A stretch of 64,000 nt of DNA from Multifurca ochricompacta (taxonomy: Eukaryota > Basidiomycota > Agaricomycetes > Russulales > Russulaceae): NCBI GenBank assembly GCA_022496185.1, contig WTXG01000044.1, positions 1-64,000 on the forward strand, read 5' to 3'. Positions 49,980-60,817 of this stretch are shown one piece after another. The notes beneath the pieces are model-generated. The model worked only from the letters and a program-made list of their open reading frames with translations. It was not told the DNA's origin and ran no database searches. Within the stretch, counting starts at the first letter, position 1. The number at the start of each line of letters is the position of its first letter. The position numbers were made by a program, and so were the translations under genes.

Positions 49980-50858
49980 TGTCACGGCTCTACTTTATTT
50001 TTCCTTTTATTTTTCTCCCTTTTAGATCACATGACTGTGGGAAGATTACCCAGCAGTCTCAACACGTGATCATGGGAATGTAGTTGTGACATGGATCATG
50101 TGACCGAGTCACATGTAATAGTCACATGCTGCTTAGTCAGCACAAGAGCCACTCAACAATAACAAGTCGATTCCCTATTGTGTTTACCATAATAGGCAAG
50201 GCCCCACAGTCCAGACAGTTCTAGACCAAGTGGAGCTGCTATCAAGATAAGAGGAGTCCAGCCTAGAAGGTTCTAGGTAAGTGGAGCTCTAGATAAGGGC
50301 CCAGGTTGGGCCATGGCCAATTTTAGCACAGAATCACATGTATCAGTAGATAGACGTGTTCCAGACCTAAGGGCTAGACTACATATCAGTTATCTACTCC
50401 ACAATGACGTCATTATGACATCACATTGTGGAGCATGATCAGTCAGCAGAGTAAAGCAGCTTACGAATCACAAAGATAAGGCTCAGTCAGCAATACAGCT
50501 GACTGATACTTGCTGATTCTTGCTTACACCTACTGCTTACCTCGTTACACTGAGAAATGTATATAAGACCCTCTGTAACAGCCTGTAGCCCCCATCTTGT
50601 CCTCTTGGGGCTGCAGGTGAGTAACTGTCTACATGAGTTCGATACATAGTGCTAATGGCATACTGCCGTCCTCTTGGGGCTGCAGCTTCTTCCAGTTTCA
50701 GAACGCTGTCATCGTGGTTGCAAAACCACAGTGGGTGACACAGTTCCTGGTCATTGCTTGACGCGTGACGTTTGCCTCCGCGGTACGCCCAACGACAAAG
50801 GTCACTTAACCTTTGCCCTTCTTGCTTACTAAGTGTACACGGAGCATCACCCGTTACA
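49980..50858 (+). mobile_element. Solo gypsy-B-type LTR in hAT transposase, with shortened leader duplication
   Basis: 879 bp with GCCTC duplications (49975-49979, 50859-50863). It lacks about 28 bp at the junction before the second leader copy: GCATACTGCC passes straight to GTCCTCTTGG, so the second copy starts five bases later than in other LTRs. Confidence 0.92.
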
Positions 50859-51540
50859 GCCTCTGCCATATTCTCTCCTGAATGCTCCCCAGTAAGCTCT
50901 TGGAAGTCAATCAGCAACTCCTCTGGAAGGGGATGATAAGATTATGCCAGTTGAATGAGGGGAAGAGCATGAACCAAGTTGCCCATCATTGGTTACATAG
51001 TGTGCAACAATTGCCAAAAACATGTACTGATTGCTTGATGTCCATGCATCCAGTGACAAGCACACCTTCCCCTCAAGATTCTGCTCATATGGATAAATAT
51101 GTGGTATGAAGAAAATAAGATAATACTTACTGAGAACATTTTGTGAATGCCTTCAATTGTTTCCTCACCCATCTTCACAACACACTGCTTGATCCCATTG
51201 CGTTTCAGAATATTCAATGGACCACCATTGTGGTGTGTAAAATTCATCATCTTGATGAATTCAGGTTTCTCAACCTCATCAAACAGCTGGTCACAGGCAA
51301 CAATCCACTCAGTGAGGAGCTGTTCAAATGTTTCTTGATCCCATGGAACCTGACCATTGCTTCGTGACATCCAAATGTTTGAGAAGTTAACATTACTTAC
51401 AGTGGCACAGGCTTTCTGGTCTTCAAAGGCTTTCTTGATGTTTTCAGATGACTTACCAAGCTTTCTTATGTATTCAGCTTCAGTGTGTCCATCGAGTCGC
51501 TTTTTTCCAGATGCAATAGCAATCTCATCAGGTGTTGGGG

Positions 51541-52129
51541 TGTTACGACCCCTGCCTAGCAACCCGATTTTCTTCACGATCCCCAGCGATGACCCTACCC
51601 GTCCCCCTACTCTACATTTCCTGATCACGTCCCCTTCCTGGGACCCGTCACATGCCTTGCTTCCTTCCCCGTGATTGACTTTGTCTCTGTTTGCCTCGCT
51701 TTGTCTATGATTGGCTTCTCCTCCCTTATCTCTTATCCCTTATCGTATGACCGGACACTTACTTAGTTCCCTATCAGAAGCTAGGCTTTACGCCCTTCGC
51801 TTTCATATATTTGGGCCCACATGACTCCGTTCTCTTATCTCATAGACGCCCATCCAATTATGTATATAAGTCCACTGTAACTACACTGTAGACCTCAGAC
51901 TCGACTTATTGAATACATCGGTGTTTGTCTTCTGGACTTCCCCTTGAAACCTCTGACTCGATCGTCTCAGTGCTTCTGGCACTTTCCGCTCAACATTGTC
52001 ACTTGGGAGCAGCCCCATTGACTTTGACTCACCCCCTTATACTCCAAGAGGTCTTATTGATCTCTTATCTGAACTTACGAATGAAGCTGTCGCACAAGTC
52101 GTGCCGAACGTCTCACACCGGATGTAACA
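51541..52129 (+). mobile_element. Solo gypsy-C-type LTR in hAT transposase
   Basis: 589 bp, TGTTACGACC to GGATGTAACA, with TGGGG duplications (51536-51540, 52130-52134). Removing it restores the transposase reading from KNHDKPP to TPDEIA. Confidence 0.92.
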
Positions 52130-53076
52130 TGGGGGCTTGTCATGATTCTTAAGGATGTAGTAGAGTTGATACATTGGCCTAACATGGACTCAGAGATTAT
52201 TTATGAGTACTAAGGGAAGCATCATCCATCAGGAATGATAAGCAAAAAAATGATGACAAATGCACCACTTAGATTAGATTTCATTGTCTTCTTAATTGTA
52301 CAAATCTTATGAGTGCCATGAAGGCAACAATAGTGGACATCACCATCTTCTCCTGGGGTATTGTATGGCCCGTTGGTGATGACCTCATAGAATAGATATA
52401 TTGGACTCCTTTTTATATTTCCAGTCATCTATAAAAACCCACAATGAGACAATAATGTGAGAAACGCAAGGCAAAACTTGCCTTTTTGGGGTGAGGGATT
52501 TTGAATGAGCTTGTTGGAATGATGCTGGTATGCGTTGCTGCAGTCTGGTGGGGGGTATCTTCATCTTCAATCTCCTCAACCTCGACAGAACAAGTCCTCG
52601 CCTTCTTCATTGGGGGTGTGGGCATCAGGTTTGTCTTTATCTTTGATTTCAGGATGTGCACATGGCCCTTTTTGTTGCTGACCTCTGGTATGGTTTTTGA
52701 GGGTAACATATCAGCTAGCTACAAATTGTTAATTCACCTGACCATGGAATCACATTAAGATATCTCATACCTCTTCATTACTTATTTCCATGGCATTGCT
52801 AGGATCATCTGATCCATCCTCAGCAGAAGAAGTGTTAAAATCAGCATTGTCTACATCACTATTGACATCATTCATGACAGCTTGCTTGTGCTTCACAGAG
52901 GTCTTGTGTTTGAGAGAATGTGCGAGGTGCCGGTGGGATGATTGTACAGGATTCCCAAACTCATCAAGCTTCTCCACAGCAATAGCTGCGGCTAATCGTG
53001 TACCTGCAGTGGTTTGGACTGGATGAGAGCATTGAGCTGGAAGGATAAGTATTTCATAGCTGCACTCAAATTTCAC

Positions 53077-53391
53077 TTGAATGAACTGTTTACTACCTTG
53101 GTTTATGTGAGAACATGGTCAAATAGGTTTGGGAGTTTTTGATGCATCAAGCTGTTGACCTTCTGGTCCTTGGGCAGGCTGATCTGTCATGGTAAGGCAA
53201 AGCTGTAAGACTCCACCACATGGATAGAGGATCTATTTATTGCATCTTGGGGCCTCCTTAACACAGCGATCTCACCGCAGTCAACAGAAAATTGAGCATT
53301 GTCCTTGTTCTTTGGATTAAATCATAATAATAGTAGCTTCATGAAAAATGGAAGCATACTGGCTATTGAGATGGGCCACTAGCAACTGGAT
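53077..53391. other. About 315 bp without a recognised feature
   Basis: Upstream of the hAT transposase start. Possibly its promoter region or transposon end. No gene seen. Confidence 0.4.
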
Positions 53392-53758
53392 TGTCAGGGC
53401 TCCTGATCTAATGATTATGATAAGATAATCTAAAGTGCGTCAGATAGTTGATTCAGAGACATTGCACACACAACACATTCCTTCTTGTCACATTTAAATA
53501 ACTATATTTATTCTACTTAATGTCATGCTCCTCTGAGCAGTATAAAAGGTTGCTACTCTGTAAGCATTCACTTCAGTTTTGACCACATAAACTGAACTGA
53601 GTACTAGTTAGTTTATCTTATCTCTTGTCTTTACTATATTTAGCTAACGCTTATCTGCTATCTAAATAGGTAAAGATTCTATATTGGGGGAGTTTTGGTG
53701 GCTTAATTACAAGATTAAAGCTCATTTATTCAATGCCGTCTACAGCTGTTTTTTGACA
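53392..53758 (+). repeat. LTR-like repeat, family G
   Basis: TGTCAGGG to TTTTTGACA, 367 bp, with a TATAAAAG box (about 53543) and a CTAAATAG/GTAAAG segment. A decayed relative is at about 55480-55735 (shared ACACAACAC.TTCCTTC, CTATCTAAATAGG-like parts). No matching target duplication, so the boundaries are tentative. Confidence 0.5.
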
Positions 53759-53819
53759 GGTTTGGACAGCATTTGCTGTACCCATAACTGTCTGTCTCGA
53801 TTATTGACTTGAGCTGGTA

Positions 53820-53890
53820 TGGTACAGGTACGGCACCATACTACGGCACTGTCATACCGTAGGGTATGGGTATGGCATGCAGCCCTAAAT
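53820..53890. repeat. Possible end of a second hAT-like element
   Basis: Dense alternating GGTAYGG and CCRTACC motifs ending GCATGCAGCCCTAA resemble the subterminal structure of the 2098-3523 element. Only one end is visible. Confidence 0.3.
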
Positions 53891-55336
53891 ATAAGAGAGA
53901 TAACACAATAAGGTCAAAACTAGGGGCCAAAGATCTGGCCAGAGAGTCATACAATGTAAACTACAAGTCAATCAGAATGAAATGTGAAGCAGAGAATGCA
54001 AGACAAAGGGGCGCGCAAAAGGGGGGGAACTGTAATGTACAACTGTAATGGTTTTAGTTGTGCTTGCATAAAATCGAAATGAGATAAGATAATAATTGAG
54101 ATATGAAATGCATCTACTCTTTCTATGCTCTCTTCCACCTACCTACCTCTCCTCTTGGGAACACTTTCACTTTGCCTCGCACTCACTGCAGATTGGCTCC
54201 ACACAAAGCAAGCGAGTTACCCCCTGATATCCGTAAGAGCAAGACAGTGCAGTTGCATATATATGCACCTAGAGTCACCACGTCAATGTGCTCATTTCAT
54301 GACCTTGTGTTTTATTCCATACCTGCGTTGCCAACCAGATCGTGGTCATCCCCTGCACATTTTCGAACAGAATTGAATCTGTTTTCAGGACAGCTCTACT
54401 TTGATAGTAGAGGAGAATATGAAAGAATATGCGCACTCCTCGCATTACACATGGTACATCTGGGTGTGGAGCAGATATAAGTAGATGGATTCATACCACC
54501 GAAGTACCGCACTGGGGAGACTTCCCCATTCACCACTAGCAAGATAGCATTGTTTAAGAAGTTGATCAGATTGCGGAGGAAGGGGATGGCATATGGAGGA
54601 ACGGATCTCGGGCAAGTTTTAGATGCCTGTCCCTTGAGCAGTGATTTTGTGTAGAGACATAGGAAGTACTTCCTAGAGAAGGTGTTCAGGCCATAGTGAG
54701 CTGTATAACATACAATTTCCAGAATACAATAAATTTATAAAATTTACAGATTCTTCAGTGATTTTCGAGATGGTCTCCTGGAGTTGAGTTGATTGAATTT
54801 GGTTTGTGCAAAGGTAGGCCCACCACTTGCTTGTAATGGCTACTATGTACCTGGTAGTAGCCGCACGATTTAGGCGTTGTTGTCGAATTCAAAACAAATG
54901 AATAAATAAAGTGCACTAAACCTTTTTTTTTTGGAATCGAGTTTCATTGGCGCGCTTGCAAGGCTGTGCTTAAGTCACATGGCTATCTAGTACAAAGGGT
55001 CCCCGAGTAGCTACTGTAATTGTATCAGGGCAGAGCTCCATTGAAAAACCCCAGGGGGAAAAATAAGAGTAGTGAGAATGGCTAAGTGAGGTGAACGCAG
55101 ACTGCAATGTCATGTAGGTTCAGACCGACTGAGTCAATAGGAGAGGGGGGTCCATTAGGCCTCTGCTAGGCCTAGTCTGGATCAAGAGGCCATTTTGCAG
55201 TGTAAGGTTTGAAGCCCCATGCGGGTTTTGGAGGAAGCGCAGCAGAGCTTCAACAAGGTTCTTGGTATTGAAGATGGTTGTCAGAGGGATGACCAAGTGA
55301 GCATGTTTGACCCAATGCAGCTCTCGTGGTGGAGGG
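53891..55336. other. About 1.4 kb of decayed repeats, no gene
   Basis: Contains the segment similar to 1283-1335 (54160-54220), a run of T at 54922-54931, and no credible coding frame. Confidence 0.45.
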
Positions 55337-55349
55337 GGCAGTCATAAAT

Positions 55350-55396
55350 GTTAAACAGGCATGCTGCTGGTTACTGACTGTGAGTGTTAGCATTGA
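55350..55396 (-). repeat. Truncated copia-type LTR end
   Basis: TGTTAAACAGGCATGCTGCTGG and following bases match the 3' terminus of the copia LTRs at 6956 and 57124 in reverse. Only about 45 bp remain. Confidence 0.6.
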
Positions 55397-55479
55397 ATGG
55401 AACCAGAATACCAGTACAGAGATGCCGGGATAGCGGTCCGACATAATTGTGATCACTTAGATAGCACAAGTGATGAGAT

Positions 55480-55735
55480 CCTTAGCATATATCTCAGATC
55501 GGGCAGGTGATCAAGATAATATAATATAATCTCAAGTGCGTCCATTAACTGATTCAACAATTCCACATTAAACGAATGCACAACACGTTCCTTCGACAAT
55601 TAAGTAGTTATATTCCTCTCGCTCTTCAAGTATTATATAGGCACTCTACTTTGTATGCATTCACTAACTGAACTTATCCGCTACCTAAATAGGCAGCTTA
55701 TACCCTTTTACAGCTGCTTACATTAACTGCACTGG
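55480..55735 (+). repeat. Decayed LTR-like repeat, family G
   Basis: Shares with 53392-53758 the order of GATAAGATAAT/GATAATATAAT, AAGTGCGTC, ACACAACAC, TTCCTTC, a TATATAGG box and GCATTCACT. Divergent and without clear ends. Confidence 0.4.
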
Positions 55736-56001
55736 CCTCGTGGCTCATGTAGTATAAAAATCAATTTAAAAAATGAAAAGAAACAAAGGCCAGATGGTCA
55801 GCCATGGCCCATTCTGGTGCCGCATCTGCAACATTCAGTTCACTGGTCCTTCAACATGCAGTACCTATTTGCCTCTTGCTACCTCTACTTACCAGCATCT
55901 ATCTTAGTTCTTAGGTGGCTATCTATACATAAACCATCGATAACCATCCGCTGCCTTTCCCAGGGATCCTCTTACTCCTTCCCATAACCCAGTCTAGCTT
56001 C

Positions 56002-57123
56002 ATGTCTTCAGATCCTGCCTCCTCTTCTCATTTCAAGCTCATCCTAGATGCCACTCTGGATCAGTATCTTACAAACACAGGTATAAAACTGTCCGAACAC
56101 CAGCTTGTCGACAAGCTGAAAGGATGCGACAATGCGGACGCCGTGATCGACGTACTTCAAGGAGGATCATCTTGGTTTAGCATATTTCGGAATGGCAAAT
56201 GCAAGATGCAGCTTCTAAGGGGACTTAAACCAACAGTGAATATACTCCTTGCCCTCACGAACTGCGCACCACTCGTAAATGGCATTGGTTCCATGAGTCC
56301 TAATTGGTGTGGCCCATTCGCTACAACCAGCTTACAACATGTCCTTTTTCAGGTGTTTCCACCTGCACAGGCCATATTTTCTGCTGTTGATGTCCTTCTC
56401 TCTGTCCATGTCTCCCTCCATTGCTTCCAACTTGTTATCTCACCTTCATTCTAAAGGCATCAAAGAAGATCAGTGATAGTTACGATTCTCTACTCAACCT
56501 CTTTGAATCCATGCAATGCTTTCTCATCTGCCTCAAGATTTACACTTCCCCTGAGACCCCCTTTACCAAGTCCATGGTCGAGATCCTCATCAAGATGATG
56601 GTGGAACTGCTCACCATCCTTGCTCTGGCGACGAAACAGATCCAACAAGGACGAATCAGTGAGTGAACTACCATTTTAATGTTCCTGCGATTAAATATTT
56701 GGCAGGGGTGTATGGACAGATGCTGATAGGGGACAATGAGGTCCAGGACTCCCTTCAGAAGTTGGACAAATTGACCCAGGAAGAGTCTCTCACTGTAGCA
56801 GCGCACACATTTGGTACCGTGAACAAGATGATGTGTTCGTCATCCCTTTCGCAGTAACATTATAGACAGGGCAGCTAAGACATTCTTTGCAGATGATCAG
56901 ATGAACAAGGACATTCGGACATGGCTGTCACCTCCTGACCCATCTAAAAATCACAACATTGCGCAGAAACTTTACCATGAGGGAACCACCAAGTGGTTCA
57001 TTGAAGGTGAAACATTCAAGGAATGGAAATCGAAGGGTTCGCTTCTATGGTTAAATGGGAATGGTAGGTTGACTGCACTATTAGGGTGCTTTTTGTTGCT
57101 GATGGTCTTTTCTTGAAAGCGGG
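56002..57123 (+). pseudogene. NLR (STAND) gene: Goodbye domain and start of NACHT
   Basis: ATG at 56002. Exon 1 (56002-56274) reads FKLILDATLDQYLTNTGI, LKGCDNADAVIDVLQG and FRNGKCKMQLLRGLKPTVNI, typical of the basidiomycete Goodbye domain. Introns fit at 56275-56352, about 56403-56455, 56659-56705 and 57064-57119. Later exons give VFPPAQAIFSAVDVLLS, SYDSLLNLFESMQCFL, MVELLTILALATKQIQQGRI, SLQKLDKLTQEES, DIRTWLSPPDPSKNHNIAQK, WFIEGETFKEWKSKGSLLWLNGN. It is cut in the P-loop at 57123 by the inverted copia-2 3' LTR. A stop-bearing stretch at about 56857-56880 suggests decay or an unresolved intron. Such proteins act in cytosolic self/non-self sensing in fungi. Confidence 0.88.
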
Positions 57124-57636
57124 TGTCAAACAATCATGCTGCTGGTTATACTGACTGTGGTTAGTAGCATGTTAGGCTATAAAACAGATAGTACTTCAGA
57201 GGTAGAAGAACTCTATATTAACTATACTACTGACCTATAAAACAGATAGTCTACATAAGACGGTTAGTTAAAGGTAAAAGAACAGTATAGTAAAAGGGAA
57301 CTTACACTTCAGAGGTAGAAGAACTCTGAAGTGAAAGAGACGAAACAGACACCCTTATATACCCATAGGGGCCAGGGGAAATGGTCTGTGCGCACTGGGA
57401 GTAAGTCCACAAGTGCCGGACAATAAACAGAGAGGGATAAAGGCCATTAGCCAAAGAGATATCACATGCTTACTGCGCATTACTAAGTCTATCACTAATC
57501 AGCTGAGTAAGGAGAGAAAGAAGTGTAATAAAGATAACATAAAAAGTCCGATACTCCGGAATCTAATCTAATCTAATCTACAGCTGAAGCGATCCTCAGA
57601 TGCCTGAAGCATCTCCAGACATGTCCCGTGTCAACA
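57124..57636 (-). repeat. copia-2 3' LTR (inverted relative to its 5' part)
   Basis: 513 bp, same length as 28157-28669. Flank GCGGG (57119-57123) is the complement of CCCGC at the 5' LTR. Confidence 0.93.
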
Positions 57637-58006
57637 TCCCTCCATGGTGAAGGCATTTGATCATTGAATGTAATGAGTTGAATGAGCACACTGCTGTTCA
57701 CAATTGAACAAACATATCGCCAGCCAGAGATCCAACTTCTCTAACTCTTTGTGAGTTTTGCATACGAGTTGTAGATTTGCTTATGCAAGTCTACACACCT
57801 CTTGCGTCACTCTCGAGGTCGAGAACGTGCTCATGTGGCATGGTGGGAAAGTGAAACTGGTGTACAAAGTCTCCAGATTCCAGCTCATTCATTCCAGCAC
57901 TAGTCCAAATCCAGTTACCATGTGATCAAAAGATGATCTAGGCAGAGACTTTGTAAGGCCATCTGCTAGCATCTCTCCAGTGGGAGTTCGCACCAAGTCT
58001 ATCTGG
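57637..58006 (-). pseudogene. copia-2 pol C-terminus and 3' tail
   Basis: Minus strand from 58006: IDLVRTPTGEMLADGLTKSL, FDHMVTGFGLVLE-like end, then tail and purine tract. Completes the RNase H frame that breaks at 34560. Confidence 0.88.
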
Positions 58007-58350
58007 TGTGACGAATCTGGATTGACAAGGTGACATGACTTGCAGATGAAGAGACGGACTTATTATTCTGAAACACTTACTCACTGCTTACTCACTGAGG
58101 GCCCAACCCCTCCTCATTCTCCATAGTTCTAGCACAGTCTACTGCACAACCATTAGACATTATATCATTGTACTAGAACCCTCTATTTACTACGACATAG
58201 CTAGGACTACCTGTATTTAAAGAGCAGTAGAATAGAGAGACAGACTTAAGTCTGTTCTCTTGTGCCCAATCCAAGGTGCTTCGACTTCACTTGAACTCCC
58301 TCTGTAAGGACCCCACTTGAACTCTCCAAGACATGACTTGGAGAGCCTTC

Positions 58351-58572
58351 TGTTGACACAAGTGTAGTGCCGCACGATGCAACTCTCACATGACCTTGGT
58401 ATATAAGGTTATGCTCCATGTAGAACCCAGGCTGTGTAGCTCAGTGGTTAGAGCGCCGGACCCGGATTGTCCAGAGGTCTTGGGTTCAATCCCCAACGTG
58501 GCCATTCCTTTTCTAGAGCGTGGGTTAGGGTCTTGCTTAAGGTCCCTTTGCCAGAGTGCATGTGGGCCAACA
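58351..58572 (+). mobile_element. 222-bp LTR-like mini-element carrying a tRNA-like pol III unit
   Basis: Begins TGTTGACACA and ends GGCCAACA (TG...CA), flanked by perfect 5-bp duplications CCTTC (58346-58350, 58573-58577), as expected for integrase-made insertions. It has a TATATAAGG box at about 58400 and, 30 bp further on, a tRNA-like sequence with A and B boxes and a T4 terminator. No coding frame. It could be a solo LTR of a very small element comparable in design to Cassandra TRIMs, which carry a 5S RNA promoter, or a SINE whose ends look LTR-like by chance. Confidence 0.75.
58430..58504 (+). tRNA. tRNA-like sequence (probably not a functional tRNA)
   Basis: Acceptor arms GGCTGTG and CGTGGCC pair with wobbles. 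D stem GCTC/GAGC with loop AGTGGTTA, T stem TTGGG/CCCAA with loop TTCAATC. A box TAGCTCAGTGG at 58437-58447, B box GGTTCAATCCC at 58483-58493, TTTT at 58509-58512. The anticodon stem is weak: GGAC/GTCC pairs around CCGGATT, and position 33 is C rather than U. So it looks like a tRNA-derived promoter unit rather than a working tRNA. Confidence 0.6.
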
Positions 58573-58777
58573 CCTTCGACCCTCTTGAACTTGTTGCAGG
58601 ACTGAGTGTCTCTGCCGTCGACCTCAACTCTCGCACGTGCCCTATCGACTCTGTTGTGGGCTTGAACTGACTTGACTCTGTTAAAAGCTTGGAGTCTTGA
58701 CTTGAACTTGATACATCTTGACTTGGGAGACTAGCTCCTGCTCGACGTTCGACACAGTGCCACACCTAACTGTGACA

Positions 58778-59116
58778 TTAGAACAGACTTACTCAAACAG
58801 AAAGACACCAGAACTCACCGAACGTGCAAGGCGACAACGACACGTCCCTTGCCCTGACACCTGAACCCGAACCCTGACCACAGAACTGACAAATGACCCC
58901 CGAAGCTGCTTGACTATCAACGCAATCAGTAATATCCATAAACGAACACTCGAAACACTCACCTGAATTGCAAGGAGACGACACCGCATCCCTTGCCCGA
59001 ATCTCAACAGCGCGACATCTTACTCAGCGCGTGACCCCCGATCCCCAACGTCCGAAGAAGCGTCTCTTGAAGACAACTCCCCACTCCGATATCTGACAAA
59101 CAAGTCAGAACCACAA
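58778..59116 (+). other. gypsy-E leader with self-priming PBS
   Basis: PBS at 58780-58791 is complementary to 58247-58258 of the LTR. The remainder leads to gag; an in-frame coding start upstream of 59117 is possible because the frame is partly open. Confidence 0.7.
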
Positions 59117-59908
59117 ATGCACGGCGACTTACCTATTGACTTCCATAACCGCTTTGCTCTTCTTGCGGCAGCAGATAGCCCCACCCCAAACAATGAAAAC
59201 ACAGAAGTACCAACACCACACACAATGACGACTAGACCGAACACCAGGCAGGCACGAAGGGCCGTGGAGGAGGACATTGTGGAGTCGCAGACCAGTCGAC
59301 CCAAACAAAGCCCTGAAGATAGGCCAATTACCAGAATGACAGGAAGAAACCCTGATGAACCACCGCAAGGACCCCCCGCTCCAGGAGGAGGGGCAACGTA
59401 TTCGGGAGGGCCCATGATGGGCGTACCACCACCCTTCTTTGATGGAGACCAAGACATTGCGATGGATTGGCTCGCCAAACTGGAACTATTCTTCAGCCTC
59501 AATGAAACAGTAGCCATGGTTCAGAACGAAAGAATGAGAGTTGCATTCACACTAGGATTGCTACGAGGACCCTGAGTCGACTGATGGGTGATAGACCAGA
59601 TCAAATGGTTGACTGACATCAAAGAGGGAAACATCCGAGTCCCATACATTTGGGACAAATTTAGACAAATATTCCGAGATGCATGGGCTGACGTGGCAGC
59701 TGGACAGAAAGCGCTGCAAGCATTAGATCGCTTACAAATGAGGGATTCTAATATCGATGAATACATTGCTGAATTTCGCATGCTGGCTACAAGGGCCGAA
59801 CTCCATATTGATGACCCAGCTGCTTGGCAATTCTTTCACTGAGGCCTCCCCATGTGATTGGTTCAGACTATGCTCCTATTTGACCAACCTAAGACATTTG
59901 ACGAAGCA
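59117..59908 (+). pseudogene. gypsy-E gag, N-terminal half
   Basis: DFHNRFALLAAADS, RPNTRQARRAVEEDIVES, RNPDEPP, FFDGDQDIAMDWLAKLELFF, QIKWLTDIKEGNIRVPYIW, YIAEFRMLATRAELHIDDPAA. Stops at about 59573, 59579, 59840 and 59855. It runs to FDEAVA at 59913, where gypsy-B' inserted (GTGGC 59909-59913). Confidence 0.88.
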
Positions 59909-59913
59909 GTGGC

Positions 59914-60817
59914 TGTCACGGCTCTACTTTATTTTTCTTTTCTTTTCTCCCTTTTGGATCACATGACTGTGGGAAGATTACCCAGCAGTCTCAACACGTG
60001 ATCATGGGAATGTAGTCGTGACATGGATCATGTGACTGAGTCACATGTAATAGTCACATGCTGCTTAGTCAGCACAAGAGCCACTCAACAATAACAAGTC
60101 GATTCTCTATTGTGTTTACCACAATAGGCAAGGCCCCACAGTTTAGACGGTTCTAGACCAAGTGGAGCTATTATCAAGATAAGAGGAGTCCAGCCTAGAA
60201 GGTTCTAGGTAAGTGGAGCTCTAGATAAGGGCCCAGGTCGGGCCATGGCCAATTTTAGCACAGAATCACATGTATCAGTAGATAGATGTGTTCCAGACCT
60301 AAGGGCTAGACTACATATCAGTTATCTACTCCACAGTGACGTCATTATGACATCACACTGTGGAGCATGATCAGTCAGCAGAGTAAAGCAGCTTATGAAT
60401 CACAAAGATAAGGCTCAGTCAGCAATACAGCTGACTGATACTTGCTGATTCTTGCTTACACCTACTGCTTACCTCGTTACACTGAGAAATGTATATAAGA
60501 CCCTCTGTAACAGCCTGTAGCCCCCATCTTGTCCTCTTGGGGCTGCAGGTGAGTAACTGTCTACACGAGTTCGATACATAGTGCTAATGGTATCCTGCCT
60601 CCCTGTGTGACTTGATCCTTTGGATCTTGTCCTCTTGGGGCTGCAGTTTCTTCCAGTTTCAGAACGCCGTCATCGTGGTTGCAAAACCACAGTGGGTGAC
60701 ACAGTTCCTGGTCATTACTTGACGCGTGACGTTTGCCTCCGCGGTACGCCCAATGACTTAGGTCATTTCCTTTTGCCCTTCCTGTTTCTAAGTGTACACG
60801 GAGCTTCACCCGTTACA
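59914..60817 (+). repeat. gypsy-B' 5' LTR
   Basis: 904 bp, equal in length to 40157-41060. Leader duplication present. Followed by PBS AGGACAAGAT at 60820-60829. Confidence 0.93.

Larger units (their letters stand above)
49901..53076 (-). pseudogene. hAT-family transposase gene, broken
   Basis: Pieces on the minus strand in order: acidic N-terminal region (53076-52765 and 52709-52480), BED-like zinc region with YLFYEV, GEDGDVHYCCLHGTHKICT and MKSNL (about 52405-52250), VHVRPMYQLYYILKN (52190-52134), then after a solo LTR TPDEIAIASGKKRLDG and EYIRKLG (51540-51390), PWDQETFEQLLTEWIVACD and EEPEFI-like residues (51350-51140), SLDAWTSSNQ with the first catalytic Asp (about 51060), IVAHYVTNDGQL, DFQELTGEHSGENMAEA, and after a second solo LTR VWATLELVYGLIGK (49979-49901). 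Stops (e.g. CGA to TGA in NL-stop-VHV) show decay. The C-terminal dimerisation part is cut off by copia-3. Confidence 0.85.
58007..58777 (+). repeat. gypsy-E 5' LTR with a 222-bp insertion
   Basis: 771 bp; minus the insertion and one target copy (227 bp) this is 544 bp, as in 34561-35104. TATTTAAAG near 58213, self-primer source TAAGTCTGTTCT at 58247-58258, PBS AGAACAGACTTA at 58780-58791. Confidence 0.92.

Noticed and set aside
53866..54480. Small proteins in the 53.9-54.5 kb stretch
   Set aside because: Short frames without motifs, in decayed repeat DNA.
58430..58504. Functional host tRNA gene
   Set aside because: Weak anticodon stem, C at position 33, and location inside a mobile insertion with target duplications.
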